From the NCBI RefSeq assembly GCF_021018895.1, contig NC_079371.1, positions 6,778,501 through 6,842,500 on the forward strand: 64,000 nt of DNA. Reading direction: 5' to 3'. The position numbers and the translations under genes were made by a program. The notes under the pieces are model-generated. The model saw nothing but the letters and a program-made list of their open reading frames with translations. It was not told the DNA's origin and ran no database searches. This DNA is from Seriola aureovittata (Eukaryota > Chordata > Actinopteri > Carangiformes > Carangidae). Shown piece by piece: positions 1 through 9,774 of the stretch; position 1 is the stretch's first letter, and each line of letters begins with the position of its first letter.

Positions 1-540
1 CTCAATTGAAACAACAACCATGGGCAGAAGTGCAGAGCTCAAAATGTCTTATGTGCAACATAACATTTATCATGCCATAAATCACTAAAAATAAAAATCG
101 ATTGGGTGTTAATTGATTTTATTTTGTAAAGATTGAGGGGGAAAAAAATAGGCAATATATACTACATATTTTCAAGTGAACACAAGTGTTAAGAATGAAG
201 GTGGAAAAAAAGCTCAATAGCCACAAAGTTAAGCTGCGAGGGTCTCTGTGAATTTCAAGTGAGTCGCAAGTTGTTTTATTTGACAGTTCCTTGTGAAGGA
301 TGTAGGTGTTTGTGGCTGCAAAGGCCAATGATGTGTCAAAATACATTTTTGTACCACCTCCATTGTTTTATGGTGCACTGAATAGTATTGAATTAGCTGA
401 TCTGACATATATACACCACCCTGCGTATTTGTTATATTCTGTTTCCGGGTTTGCCATCTCCCTTTCACTCGTCTTACAACGGTGTGAAGCCTCTGTCATA
501 AAATCAATAATATGCGGCCCGCCAGCTCTGTTGACCACAG
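1..540. other. Non-coding flank, no gene seen
   Basis: AT-rich sequence downstream of gla. Its last part (about 490-540) reads like the GC-richer 5' region of the hAT remnant that follows, including a 'gcggcccgcc' motif near 514. No splice-flanked coding segment or terminal inverted repeat was found here, so the left end of the hAT copy cannot be fixed. Confidence 0.5.
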
Positions 541-658
541 TATAAAATACACGCGTGCAAAAAAAGCTATTTTACATTTCACCAGAAGATGGCAGTAGAC
601 CTGTGGCCGCACTCCCGCCGCCGTGACCCTTGTGTGATCCTTTCAGCCCATTTCTGAC

Positions 659-1093
659 ATGGCGACTGTAACTAAAAAAAAAAAGAAAAGTTGACAGCGA
701 GGGTCGCCGCTTCCAGGACAAGTGGAAATTGGAGTATTTTTTTCGCTGAATTACGAAGCAGTCCGCACCAACAGCTCCCTCTTGTCAACTTCTACCTCCA
801 GCTGGATGAAGGCCGGTGCGAAGAGATTCGAACATTTGCTAAGAAAATGCTGAGCTTGTTTGGCTCGACATACAAGACATTCTCGGTTATGAACATTAAC
901 AAGAGCCGCGTGAGGACGAGAAAAGTGACTCTCCCCTGCGCGACGTCTTGCGCATCAAAACCACTGTTTTTGAGCCAGACCTGGACTAGGCCTACATACT
1001 GCAGTCGAGATCTCAGTATCACCCTTCACATTACTGCAGGCAAGATGTGTTTAGTCCTCTGAGGTGGATAAATTGTAAAGTCTCAGTGAATTG
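659..1093 (+). pseudogene. Broken hAT-type transposase (ZBED/GTF2IRD2-like)
   Basis: This is a decayed copy of a hAT-superfamily transposase-like protein. An ATG at 659 opens a lysine-rich start. A shifted frame then reads VDSEGRRFQDKWKLEYFF, which I recognise as the beginning of GTF2IRD2/ZBED-like hAT proteins. After a stop and an apparent large internal deletion, the C-terminal dimerisation region follows, with FSVMNINKSRVRTR in one frame. A shift near 920 leads to SPLRDVLRIKTTVFEPDLD and a premature TAG at 987-989. The reading then continues through QYHPSHYCRQDVFSPLRWIN to a final stop at about 1093. The zinc finger and the catalytic core are missing, so it cannot be active. The family call is firm for the C-terminal motif; the subfamily is inferred. 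Confidence 0.8.
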
Positions 1094-1375
1094 ATTTTTT
1101 TGTGATGATCAAAACCACAGTTTTGAATATGCACGGATCACTGTTTTGAATTTAGAAGTTTACAGTGAGCATTTAATAGCGAATAATATGTAATGTTTCA
1201 AATGAACCTAGATATGTTTCATCTTCCCAAGTTTTTTTTCCAGACAGACTTTTTCTTCATTTTATGTGGTCTTCAAATATGAAAGGCAGAGTGATTTTGG
1301 CAAAAACTTGAAAATGAAAAAAAAAAATGAAGTATGCCATTTGCAATAAAAATTTCATAAAATAGTTCATTTGTA

Positions 1376-1381
1376 TTTAAT
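1376..1381 (-). terminator. Possible gla polyadenylation signal (ATTAAA)
   Basis: This is the nearest hexamer of AATAAA/ATTAAA type downstream of the gla stop, about 250 bases away and lying inside the hAT end. No canonical signal is visible closer. Human GLA is known to have almost no 3' UTR because its signal overlaps the coding end, but this gene shows no such signal in its last exon. Weak call. Confidence 0.25.
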
Positions 1382-1399
1382 GTTAATGGTTCAAAGAGT

Positions 1400-1484
1400 G
1401 TCAGGCTGAATGGTCGGCCCCCACACATTTTCACCTTACCAAATCTGGCCCTCTGCAAAAAGTTTGGACACCCCTGCTCTAAAG
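1400..1484 (-). mobile_element. hAT (Charlie-like) transposon end with terminal inverted repeat
   Basis: Read on the minus strand, this begins CAGGGGTGTCCAAAC (1476 down to 1462) followed by a 'ggccagatttggtaaggtg' stretch. This is the terminal pattern I associate with Charlie-type hAT elements. The eight bases outside the repeat, ctctaaag (1477-1484), would be one copy of the 8-bp target duplication typical of hAT. A matching left end was not found. It is probably the right end of the element carrying the broken transposase at 659-1093. Confidence 0.6.
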
Positions 1485-1632
1485 ACTGTAAAACACTTTG
1501 CCTTTTTAAATGTATGTGCTCTATTTTTACAAAGGCAACTGATCTTAATTTTTTTTTTTTTTTAAAGATCCAAAAACTTTCCACTTAATCAATATAGTAC
1601 AGGCAGTTAAAGTGCATAACAACGCATCAGGA

Positions 1633-1965
1633 CTACAAAATACCGGCGTGCTTGTGTTTGACGGACGTGTCCTGCCAGTACAGCTCGTGCATCCTCTTAG
1701 AGTCGCTGCTGATCGGAGTGACAGTGAGTAGAGCCGTGCCTGAAGGGTTGACAGATATAACCATTTTGCTGTGTGGAGTTTGAACACCCATCTCCTTGTA
1801 CTTAGGCAAGATCTGTGTGACGTTACACTGGGGGTTACAGATCCTCCAGCCAGGAACCGCTCTGACGACAAACCCTCGGGGGCCACCGATTTCCTGTTTG
1901 TTCAGAACTGCGATAGCCAGCCGGTTTTTAGACAGAGGCCGCTCCCAAACTTCAAAACTGTCCAC
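1633..1965 (-). CDS. gla: gla exon 7 (C-terminal beta domain, stop)
   Basis: 333 bases including the TAG at 1635-1633, encoding residues 322-431. It begins [12 protein letters not shown] and forms the antiparallel beta domain. Cys364 and Cys368 match the human Cys378-Cys382 pair. The sequence CNVTQ creates an extra N-glycosylation sequon at Asn369, where human has CFITQ. The tail after [10 protein letters not shown] is longer and unlike human. The acceptor is gttctacag|GTGG. Confidence 0.94.
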   Translation of the reverse strand: MDSFEVWERPLSKNRLAIAVLNKQEIGGPRGFVVRAVPGWRICNPQCNVTQILPKYKEMGVQTPHSKMVISVNPSGTALLTVTPISSDSKRMHELYWQDTSVKHKHAGIL

Positions 1966-4900
1966 CTGTAGAACAAGTTATATCAATTAATGTTGCTATT
2001 CCATACCTTGAATTGCCATTACCACTTTGATTTTATTACAGTAATTACTGTGAATACTTTTTTGTGGCTACTAGACCCTGATCACAAAGCATTTAGCATT
2101 CCTATATAGAAATGAAATGTATGAAAATACTGACAGCTGTCATTCCAGGTGGTGAACATGCTTTGTGTCACCTCTCACACCCACCTTGGCCGTGTGGTAT
2201 CCCTGTCTGCCCAGTGGGTCCTGGCTGATGTCTATGATGCGTCTGTTCTGCAACAGCTCCTTGGAGCGAGGACAAATGTCTCTCAGATCATTAGACATGA
2301 GCAGAGGGGCTGCCATGACGGCCCATAGTGCCATCTGAGACTCCTGCTGGTCATGACTCAGGCCAAAGTTCCCAATGACCAGCTAGAGAAATGGACCAGT
2401 ATCATAAGTACCTATGCAGTGACATTATACAGTAAATCAACAACACACAATTGAGAAATGTGATCCCTTTTTTTTTTTCTTCAAATAAACACTTGTAGTT
2501 TTTGTACTTAAATAATATATATTCATGTCTGCAAGGTCAATGTGAAGCTACAACCAGAAGCCCGTTACCTTAGCACAAAGACAAGAAATGGGAAGACTCT
2601 CCTTGCTCACTCCAAAGTGAAAAAAATCCACCTACTGGCTTCATACTAATGATCGTCTAGTGACAATGATACTAAGTCTTCTCATCCATCTCTCGGGGAG
2701 AAAGAATATTTCTGAAAATATTACACTCTTTAGTAAGGCCACATGCCAGTGGAGCTCCAGTTAAGAAACAGGTCCGCTCTCCGTCTTCAAAATGTAGCAA
2801 ATGGCGAGTCAGTGACGTTGTTAAAATGATAATACAACAGCTTGGTACTTGAAGGCCACTGGTTCTATGCGTAGTTTGAGGTCAAAGAGGGGAGTGCGTA
2901 AGAGCTTGAGTAGGGCACAGTACCATATCAGGGTCATTCCAGCCCCCGGGTGCAGCCGAGGGGACGATGATGTCCTGATGAGCAGCAGTCCAGTCCAAGA
3001 TGGACTTGACAGAACTCCATGAGTCGTACACGTCATTGAAGTTGCGCCAGTGGTTACACGTCTCGCGAATGGCTGTGTAGTTAGGCTGGAGGCAGAGAAA
3101 TGCTCTTTTGTGTAGTGTAACATATGGCATATGGTCTCATCATGCAGTCGCAGATCACTCATGAAGTATTCTTCATTTTATTCTTACTGTTATGTGGGTT
3201 GAATCTTGGAAAATAAACCAGAGATTAATAACATGATAAAAATTCACGTAAAGGCAAAGAAGTTCTCTCTCACCTTTCTGATAGGCCACTCATATAAAGG
3301 CCACTCACAGGAGTACAGGATAGGTCTTCCGGTTTTGTTTAGTGCTTTTGACATGTTAATGTATCCTTGACCAGAATAAATAATAGGCAGTTAGATTAAA
3401 ACCCATATAATACCTTCTCTAATTGATGTTCTGAAGAAGAACCAATAAAAAATGACCCATGACATTAATAAAAGTGTAATTTAAGTTATGTCATGTGAAA
3501 ATATCACGTTTCCAAGTTTATTTACATACACAGTGCTGTGCAAAAGTTTCAATGTCTGAATTAAAAGCTCACCTTCTCCCAGCATGGTCCAGTCCATATA
3601 GCAGCCGTCGAATTTTAGCAGGTCCACATGCCAGTCAGCAAAGGTCTGAGCATCTGTCTCATAGTAACCCAGACTGCCAGGGTATCCAGCACAGGTATTT
3701 TTCCCAACATCTGCATAGATACCCAGCTTCAGACCCTTAGAATGGACCTTAAAACAGAAAGTTTAATTAGAATCAATTCATAGTTTACAAGTACGAACAG
3801 CAGCTATGTTCTTAACAGGTTACAGACTAGTACCAGCAGGTGGCGATGTTACACAGCTAAAATCATGATCCTTACACTACAGGACACAGCTTTGCCTTCG
3901 TGGGCTTAAATATATCACTTTACTGGTGAATATAACTTTTTAGCTGCCTGTGTAGGAATCAGCCAGTCACTGTAGTCTACAAGGCAGAACACTCCTCTCC
4001 ATTGTGACTGTGTCTGCAGCAGAGAGGGTGAACAACAACACACTCCTACCTGAGACAATTTAATGTCTAGGTATCTCCCTCGGCTCCAGGTGCTGAATTT
4101 CTGTTGGAATGAAATCTGAGACTTGGGTTCTACATCTGGTCCTCTCCCCTTCATTATGTAAATAATTGCAGGTTGGCTTGGATGGATGTATAATGAATAC
4201 GTAATCTGACTGTGTAATCACTTTTACTTACCAAAGTTTTTATTTGTCAAAGATTTCCAAACTTAAGACGCATTGCACCACTGATTCTCTAATTCTGTAG
4301 CCCTTGGAATTACATCAGTGGGAATATGTGTTAAATATGACATGGTTTACCATTGTATAACTTTGCACACTATTCATAATGTAGCCCAAAGACTGGAAAC
4401 TATAATAAAACAGTCATATCCTAGAGCACATACTCTCATTTAGTCCTTCCAGCTAGTGGAATGACTCCAATTAGTATTTCTCCCTTTCCTTAAGTCTCTC
4501 TGAACCCCTCTCTCTTCGATGACTTATGGCATTAATACTATATTCACATTCAGAGTCTTTATGCCTCTTTTATACCTACTACTCACATAGTCGGCCAGTT
4601 TCTTGATGCCCCCCGGGAATCTTTTGGGGTCTGCCAGCAGGCGGCCCTGGGCATCACGCTGATGGGAGGGCCAGCAGTCATCGACGCAGACGTACTCATA
4701 ACCGGCCTCTTTCCAGCCCTCCTTCACCATCACATCTGCCATCTGCATGTACAGACGCTCACTGCCAGGGCAACAGGAGGAGACAGGCGGGGTTGATAGT
4801 ATCAGTTAGACACAAGTGTTCAGTGTCATGTGCAACAGCAATATGGCAGACACAAATATGTACATGCTGAAGGAATTCTTGTGACAGGAAAATGCCAGTT

Positions 4901-6120
4901 TTGCTGTTGTTCACTGTTGAGTGTTATGAGACAATAACAATTCAACCGATGAGCCTATATTCGGTGCTCTAAACGCTTTACTGGCCAGGCCTTTCTGGGG
5001 GAAACATGCCATCCACGATGACGTGAGCTATTTTATGTTTGTCACTAATCAGCATAGATATCCCTAAAATAAAAGAGGGAACACAATCATCCAATACTTC
5101 TGAAGGGCTCTGCATCCAACAAGGAAAGAAATGGAGAATTTATTTGTAATTAAGATTAGAGCTGCAATCACCGGTCGATTAACTGATTAGTCCATCCTAA
5201 GATAATTAACCTAACTATTATGATAATTGAATGATTAAGTAATTTTTCAAGCAAAGAGGGTAAATGGCATTCATGAGGAAAACTGGACCGGTAGTGTAAC
5301 CTGTTTTACCTGAAAGCCTGTGAGATATAATAATGGTGTTTACATAAGGTAACACCAATATCTCCCAATGCCTCAAACCAAAGAACAAATAAAGGCCAAT
5401 TAAATCCGGTCCTGATGGCAATTACTCTCAGTAATTGTTAAATCACATGTCTCTGTTTTCATAATTACTCTCATATCCTATTCATAATTTCAAAATAGAT
5501 GTCATAAATATGAAACAACAATTAGATGGAACGAGGTCATAAAATGCAAGTCATGATTACAAGAAAGTTTAGGGTTTTTTCATTCTTTTGTGAAACCACT
5601 GTGTTTCTGTAGCTCGGTTACCTCATCACAGTTAGTTTGATAATGGTTTTTGTGATCCCGACAACCCCCCTTGTGGAAACGTCACTTCCTGTGCACGGTA
5701 GGGATTTCTGTGGGTAAAGTATGTGATTCATTTGGAGCAGAAAAGTGTAAAAGCTGTCATTCACTGGGTCTGGGTGAAATCGCCTTTGCGGGAGTGTAGA
5801 TGAGTTGAGATGTTTACGTGAAATTCACCGGGAGAGGTGAAATGTTGGCTTAGTGTTTCTGTGATTAATATTAGTAGGAGAGTTTTCCTTGTGTTTGAGC
5901 TCACAAACCTGTCAGACTGCGCTGGATCACCGCCACCTGGCAGCTCTGATGCCTCTTACCTGATGCAGTTATCCGGGTCTTTGTCACAGTCGATATTACA
6001 CATGAACCTCTCCCAGTGCAGCCAGCCCATAGTGGGCTTCAGAGCCAGACCGTTGTCTAAAGCTTCCGCGGCGGGACCGATTAACACGACGAGCCCGAGG
6101 AGAGATACAACGCTGCACAT
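1633..6120 (-). CDS. gla: Alpha-galactosidase A, complete seven-exon gene
   Basis: This is a lysosomal glycoside hydrolase (GH27, clan GH-D) that removes terminal alpha-galactose from glycolipids such as globotriaosylceramide. Exons join as 6120-5960, 4761-4587, 3747-3573, 3365-3274, 3085-2924, 2382-2185 and 1965-1633, all with GT-AG borders and consistent phase. They encode 431 residues, against 429 in human. Residues 1-20 form a signal peptide before [13 protein letters not shown]. The nucleophile is Asp159 (LLKFDGCY) and the acid/base is Asp219 (WRNFND). Asp81, Asp82, Lys157, Arg215 and Asp254 match substrate contacts. The motif CEWPLY (190-195) has the Glu and Leu that distinguish alpha-galactosidase from N-acetylgalactosaminidase (CSWPAY). 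Introns total about 3.2 kb. No frameshift or internal stop was found. Confidence 0.97.
2185..2382 (-). CDS. gla: gla exon 6
   Basis: 198 bases, as in human, encoding residues 256-321. It starts LVIGNFGLS and contains [19 protein letters not shown], the last strands and helices of the (beta/alpha)8 barrel, then QDPLGRQGY leading into the C-terminal domain. The acceptor is tttctctag|CTGG and the donor GCCAAG|gtgggt. Confidence 0.95.
2540..2735. repeat. Degenerate fold-back (MITE-like) repeat in gla intron 5
   Basis: The stretch contains 'accagaagcccgttacctta', 'atccacctac' and 'cttctcatccatctctcgg'. These resemble pieces of the dispersed teleost repeat also seen at 24081-24290 and 28232-28625 (TTAGCTTAGCA core, GATGAGAAG arms). 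It lies wholly within the intron between exons 5 and 6. Confidence 0.5.
2924..3085 (-). CDS. gla: gla exon 5 (acid/base Asp)
   Basis: 162 bases, as in human, encoding residues 202-255. It begins PNYT, a conserved sequon at Asn203, and contains CNHWRNFND with the acid/base Asp219 and Arg215. It ends GGWNDPDM, with Asp254 and Met255 matching human Asp266 and Met267. The acceptor is tgcctccag|CCTAAC and the donor GATATG|gtactg. Confidence 0.94.
3274..3365 (-). CDS. gla: gla exon 4 (substrate-specificity loop)
   Basis: 92 bases, as in human, encoding residues 171-201. It carries the conserved sequon NKT at Asn180 (human Asn192) and the specificity motif SCEWPLY, with Glu191 and Leu194 as in alpha-galactosidase A. 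The acceptor is ctggtcaag|GATAC and the donor AGAAAG|gtgaga. Confidence 0.93.
3573..3747 (-). CDS. gla: gla exon 3 (catalytic nucleophile)
   Basis: 175 bases, one codon shorter than the 178-base human exon, encoding residues 113-170 plus one base. It contains [10 protein letters not shown] and the nucleophile Asp159 in LLKFDGCY. The human N-glycosylation site Asn139 (NKT) is changed: this protein reads VGKNTC, so Asn129 is followed by Thr-Cys and the canonical sequon is lost. The acceptor is ctgttttaag|GTCC and the donor GAGAAG|gtgagc. Confidence 0.93.
4587..4761 (-). CDS. gla: gla exon 2
   Basis: 175 bases, the same length as the human exon, encoding residues 54-112. It carries VCVDDCW with Asp81 and Asp82, the pair that binds galactose, and Cys83, which pairs with Cys41 in the human fold. 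The acceptor is ccctggcag|TGAG and the donor TAT|gtgagt. The open frame runs past the donor into the intron, but family alignment (ADY followed by VHSKGLKLG) fixes the splice at 4587. Confidence 0.94.
5155..5270. repeat. Dispersed repeat with GATTAAT motifs in gla intron 1
   Basis: It begins 'agagctgcaatcaccggtc' and contains paired 'gattaactgattag' and 'gataattgaatgatta' stretches. I recall this pattern as a very common percomorph dispersed repeat. There is no coding capacity. The rest of intron 1 (4762-5959) shows no other clear element. Confidence 0.5.
5960..6120 (-). CDS. gla: gla exon 1 (signal peptide, start codon)
   Basis: 161 coding bases, residues 1-53 plus two bases of codon 54. 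The ATG at 6120-6118 has G at -3. The in-frame open region extends upstream only to a TTG at 6165, with no other ATG, so 6120 is the start. [20 protein letters not shown] is a typical cleavable signal peptide. The mature start keeps MGWLHWERF and cysteines 41, 45 and 52, which correspond to human Cys52, Cys56 and Cys63. The donor is CATCAG|gtaaga. Confidence 0.95.
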
Positions 6121-6360
6121 TTCTACTGTGTAACTCGACACTTTACACCTAAACTCTGAGAACAAGCGACTGTATTTGCTTCAAGATCTATTTCCTAGTG
6201 TAGAAGGTGTTCAGACCGCCCCCCCTGGACGACCGACACAAATCTGGACCAATAAAGTGAAAATGCGTCTGTAACTGTCCAATCAACATCTCGCCCGGAT
6301 TTCTTCAAGCGCCAAGATAGAGTCAGTTGAAAGATTTGAGGAGAGGTCAGCTGACATGAC
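6121..6360 (-). promoter_or_regulatory. gla: gla promoter region: GC box, two CCAAT boxes, E-box palindrome
   Basis: Upstream of the gla start there is a GC-box-like run at 6216-6225 (ggggggg cgg on the gene strand). Two CCAAT pentamers lie on the plus strand at 6249-6253 and 6279-6283, so they read ATTGG relative to gla. A 10-bp palindrome GTCAGCTGAC is at 6346-6355. No TATA box is obvious, which fits a housekeeping lysosomal gene. The transcription start is not defined. Confidence 0.5.
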
Positions 6361-6610
6361 ATGACAAGGTTATAACCATGTTTTGTGATCCCCCTGAATG
6401 CAGATGCATCAAAAACAGCCGCAGAAATCATTATGATATTCATACATGATTGTGGTTTACTCATTCTTAGTAAAAGTGGGAAAACCATTACAAACATCAC
6501 TTTACAAAATCATGTAGTGACTGAATAAACACGAACATAAGAACATAAGATATTTATTTTATCTTGTATATTGTATGTTTATATTTAGTATTTTGTAAAC
6601 AAGTCTTAAA

Positions 6611-7050
6611 ACCAGTTGTGGAATATAACTAAGTACATTTGCTCAAGTAGTGAACTTTTGAGGTTCTTTACTTACATATAGTACTTCAATTTTATACAAC
6701 TTTATACTTCTGCTCCACTATATTTATGTGACAGATATTTTTATAGTTACTGTTAGATCGGATCCTAAGATCAGATTTTACAGACAAAATATCATCAGCT
6801 TCTAAATTATGATGCATTGTTATAGATTCAGTTTGCCAGTTGTGTATGAAGTAGTTATAATTAACTCCATCCTGACCAGCTACAATATTTAAATCCTGCT
6901 TTCCTCTTGCATTTGTAATAGTGAACCAGAAACAATGATGTTATGAGTACTTTTACTTGTGATACTTTAAGTAAATGTTGCTGTTCATGCTTTTGTATTT
7001 CTACTTAAGTGTACTTGTAATTATGACTAGCTTCAGAACTTTTTACAGTA
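6611..7050. repeat. Dispersed MITE-like repeat ('GTACTTAAGTA' family)
   Basis: It begins 'gttgtggaatataactaagt' followed by 'acatttgctcaagtagtg'. It contains 'ctttatacttctgctccac', 'gatgcattgttat' and 'agtacttttactt'. I recognise this as the teleost repeat whose ends read CAGTGGTGGAA and whose body is rich in ACTTAAGTA. The far end is truncated or diverged here. A second copy appears at 19990-20315. Confidence 0.6.
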
Positions 7051-9610
7051 TTTATATATTAATGCTTTTACTTAACAAAATACACAAATGAAGGCTAAAT
7101 TAAGGTAAATTCCAGTTTTTTACAACCTGGGTCGTATTCTTATAACTGTGCCAGAAAATTCAGCTCCAGCATTACAGCGGATATTCGGGCAAACAGCAGG
7201 ACCTTCTAAAGCTTTTAAAATAAACTTAAATTTGACATAAATCAAATGCATCTGAATCTTTTTGGATGACCACAGTACTGTAGCTAATCTGAAAAGATGA
7301 GCTGCCAATCTCCTGCAGTAATGACAAACATTTGTTATTTATCATTTCATATATAGCATAATTCCACTTTAACAGTGATAAATACAAAACATAAAAATGT
7401 CCTTCATTTTTTCTTTAAAAAATGTCAGTAATGGCAAATTTGCAACACATAAAACCTGTAGCTTTTTGCAGCTCCTGGAGGTGTGGGGCCTCTTCTGCCT
7501 GGTTGGTAATCCAGCCTTTTTAAGAGTAGTCTTCCTACATACACTGTAGTGTTTTTTCATTAGGGCAGTGCATGCAGTTACCCATCACCTTGTGTCCAAA
7601 ACAAAGCCTGGTTTTCATGTGCGAGATTCTCAAGTTTAAGTATAAACCCTGGCAGACACCATGGATCGACACCACAGATATCTATTTGCCTCCGCTTCCC
7701 TAAGAATGAAAGAAAATGGCACAATTTATCCCACAGTTCCCTGAGGAGGCTGGCTAATCAAAAATGCGACACACACGATCAGCAATAATGTAGGACTATT
7801 TACATATCGACGCCGCTTCAAGCTGTTTATTAGCTTCGGATCCAAGACACTAATTTGTCTGGTGCAGACATTAAATGAATTATAGAAAGGTTTCTTAATT
7901 TAGCTGTAAATGGACACCCTGCTACAGAAGCAAATTAATCCTGGACGTTTTTCCTTTTGAAACTGTCAGAGATCTTCACACATGCAGAGAGAGTGATGAG
8001 TTCTGTATTTATTGTAATACTTTGCTCTTTTGTTGAAATTTAAGGAGACAGATGCAAACTGTTTATTTTCTAATCAGATCAGCTTTTTGAGAGTTGGGAC
8101 TTCCTGTGATCTTGCTCCCCACAGTCTGTCTTTGCTGTGCATGATGCACTGTGTAATACTATTGAGAGGAATCAAAAGAAATAAAGCAGCATTCACCAGC
8201 TGGCACAAACCCAGATTATGATAATAATCCTCATTCTCACCGCTGGGTGTAAAAAGGGAACGTTAATGAACACAAAACCTGACCTTTCGGCGAAATGTCA
8301 AGGGTGTCTATTTCAACCCTAAACATTATCATAGGCTTCACCCAGGGACAGGCCTGATACAAACAATTTGTCACTTGCTATAGTTCATATCAGTGCCAGT
8401 GAGCAATGGCGTTGAGGCTCTAAATGTCAGATTTCAATTTGACTCACCCCCCTGCTGATGGATAGACCAATCCAGCTCACTTGAATACACAGTTTTCTCT
8501 TTGTAAAAATGGGATCCAGCCCACCGTCGTGATAGAGACCCTTGTGTTATTTTCTTTTTTTTTACAGCGCTGCATAAAAGAGCAGCGTGCCTCTATCTGT
8601 AGAGTGGTTAATTGAGATTTTTGACAGATGGGCAGCCTGTGCGTTCTGTATGGTTTATATGGCTCCCTAGAGCTTTGACACCAATCCATCACGCTCCTTT
8701 CTTCTCCAGTGTCACATAATTGAAGAGACTGTCATGGCTGACTTATGTTGGCAACTTTCTTATGAAGTGTGTGGGGATAAAATGAAAGGGAAAGCTGTGT
8801 TATTGTGTGCCCTCTTGCCAAGGAGTTACATTATTGTATTGATCTTTAGGGACAGGTGGCAAATGTCATCAAAAAGTTGTGCCTCCATAAATACGAGAGC
8901 TAACGTTATGTGGCTCATATACGCTCAGTGGAACATCATTTATTGTCGTGTAATTAGCTGCTTAAGTTGTTTATGTGACTGTCACAGGGGGAAGGAGCCG
9001 ACATGTGCTGATGTTGCTACTTTAATTAGGTCCTTGTTGAACTGAGTGTGTCTGAAATGGCTTTTGGTAATAACCTTTAGAAGCAAGCATATGACCTGTA
9101 AATTACTCTACTGACAATATGTTTCATGTCAGTTTTTTTTTCTCCCCCCATTCAACATTTCTCTGAAATTCAAATGACTTGTGCAAGCGTTTCGCTAATG
9201 AGTTCACGATTAATTGAAGCTCCAAATTTCCTGCTTCTGCGGTTTAGTTTATTTGTTAGTTTCAGGGCTTCTTCATTCTCAGTGGGTTTAATCCTGCCTG
9301 AGGGTATAGGGTAAGCGGGCTAAGCATGTATAACGTTTCACTTCACTATTTCTAATTACATTTTAGACATCTGCAAATGCATTTTGATCAGCTGTAATTA
9401 CAATGTGACTAGATACTGTGTGTGCAATTACAACCTGACCGGTAGGACTTCAAGGATTCAAGTTATCTCCAAATAGATTTCAGAAATACTTTTAAGATAG
9501 CTCTAATGATGTCCCAGATATTGCTACACATTTGATCATTTATTAGATTGATTTATTTGACAGATATCAGCAATGTGTGTATGAGGACATAGTCGATTTC
9601 TCTAGTATAT
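7050..9610. other. Non-coding, AT-rich; no gene seen
   Basis: No segment here has both coding character and splice sites. From about 7700 to 9600 the sequence is complex and largely free of obvious repeats, with many ATTA/TAAT cores (for example 'taattagctgcttaag' near 8950). This could be conserved non-coding DNA, but that cannot be judged without alignment. Confidence 0.45.
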
Positions 9611-9612
9611 TT

Positions 9613-9772
9613 AGGTGCAATATTGCCTTTATTCAACAGTGGACAGTTATGAGGCGGCAGCAAAGAGAGAAAGGATGAATGACAGGCAATGGATGGATCC
9701 AAACTGGGGACTTTGCAGTCATAGTGGCATGCATCTTAAACACTGCCACCAGATGTCCCAATGCAGTTAGAA
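9613..9772 (-). repeat. Degenerate tRNA-derived SINE
   Basis: Read on the minus strand, a tRNA-like head ('catctggtggcagtg' near 9770) is followed by a diverged B box, then a 'tgcctgtcattcatcc' body and the tail 'aataaaggcaa'. This order and tail match a common teleost SINE type, also represented at 48143-48347. It is old: the A and B boxes are damaged. Confidence 0.5.
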
Positions 9773-9774
9773 TT

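Noticed and set aside
1545..1886. Other-frame open frames over gla exon 7
   Set aside because: These are shadows of the true gla frame, which has catalytic-family similarity and splice sites.
6121..6165. Longer N-terminus for gla starting at 6165
   Set aside because: The upstream in-frame start would be TTG, not ATG. The ATG at 6120 has good context and is followed directly by a signal peptide.
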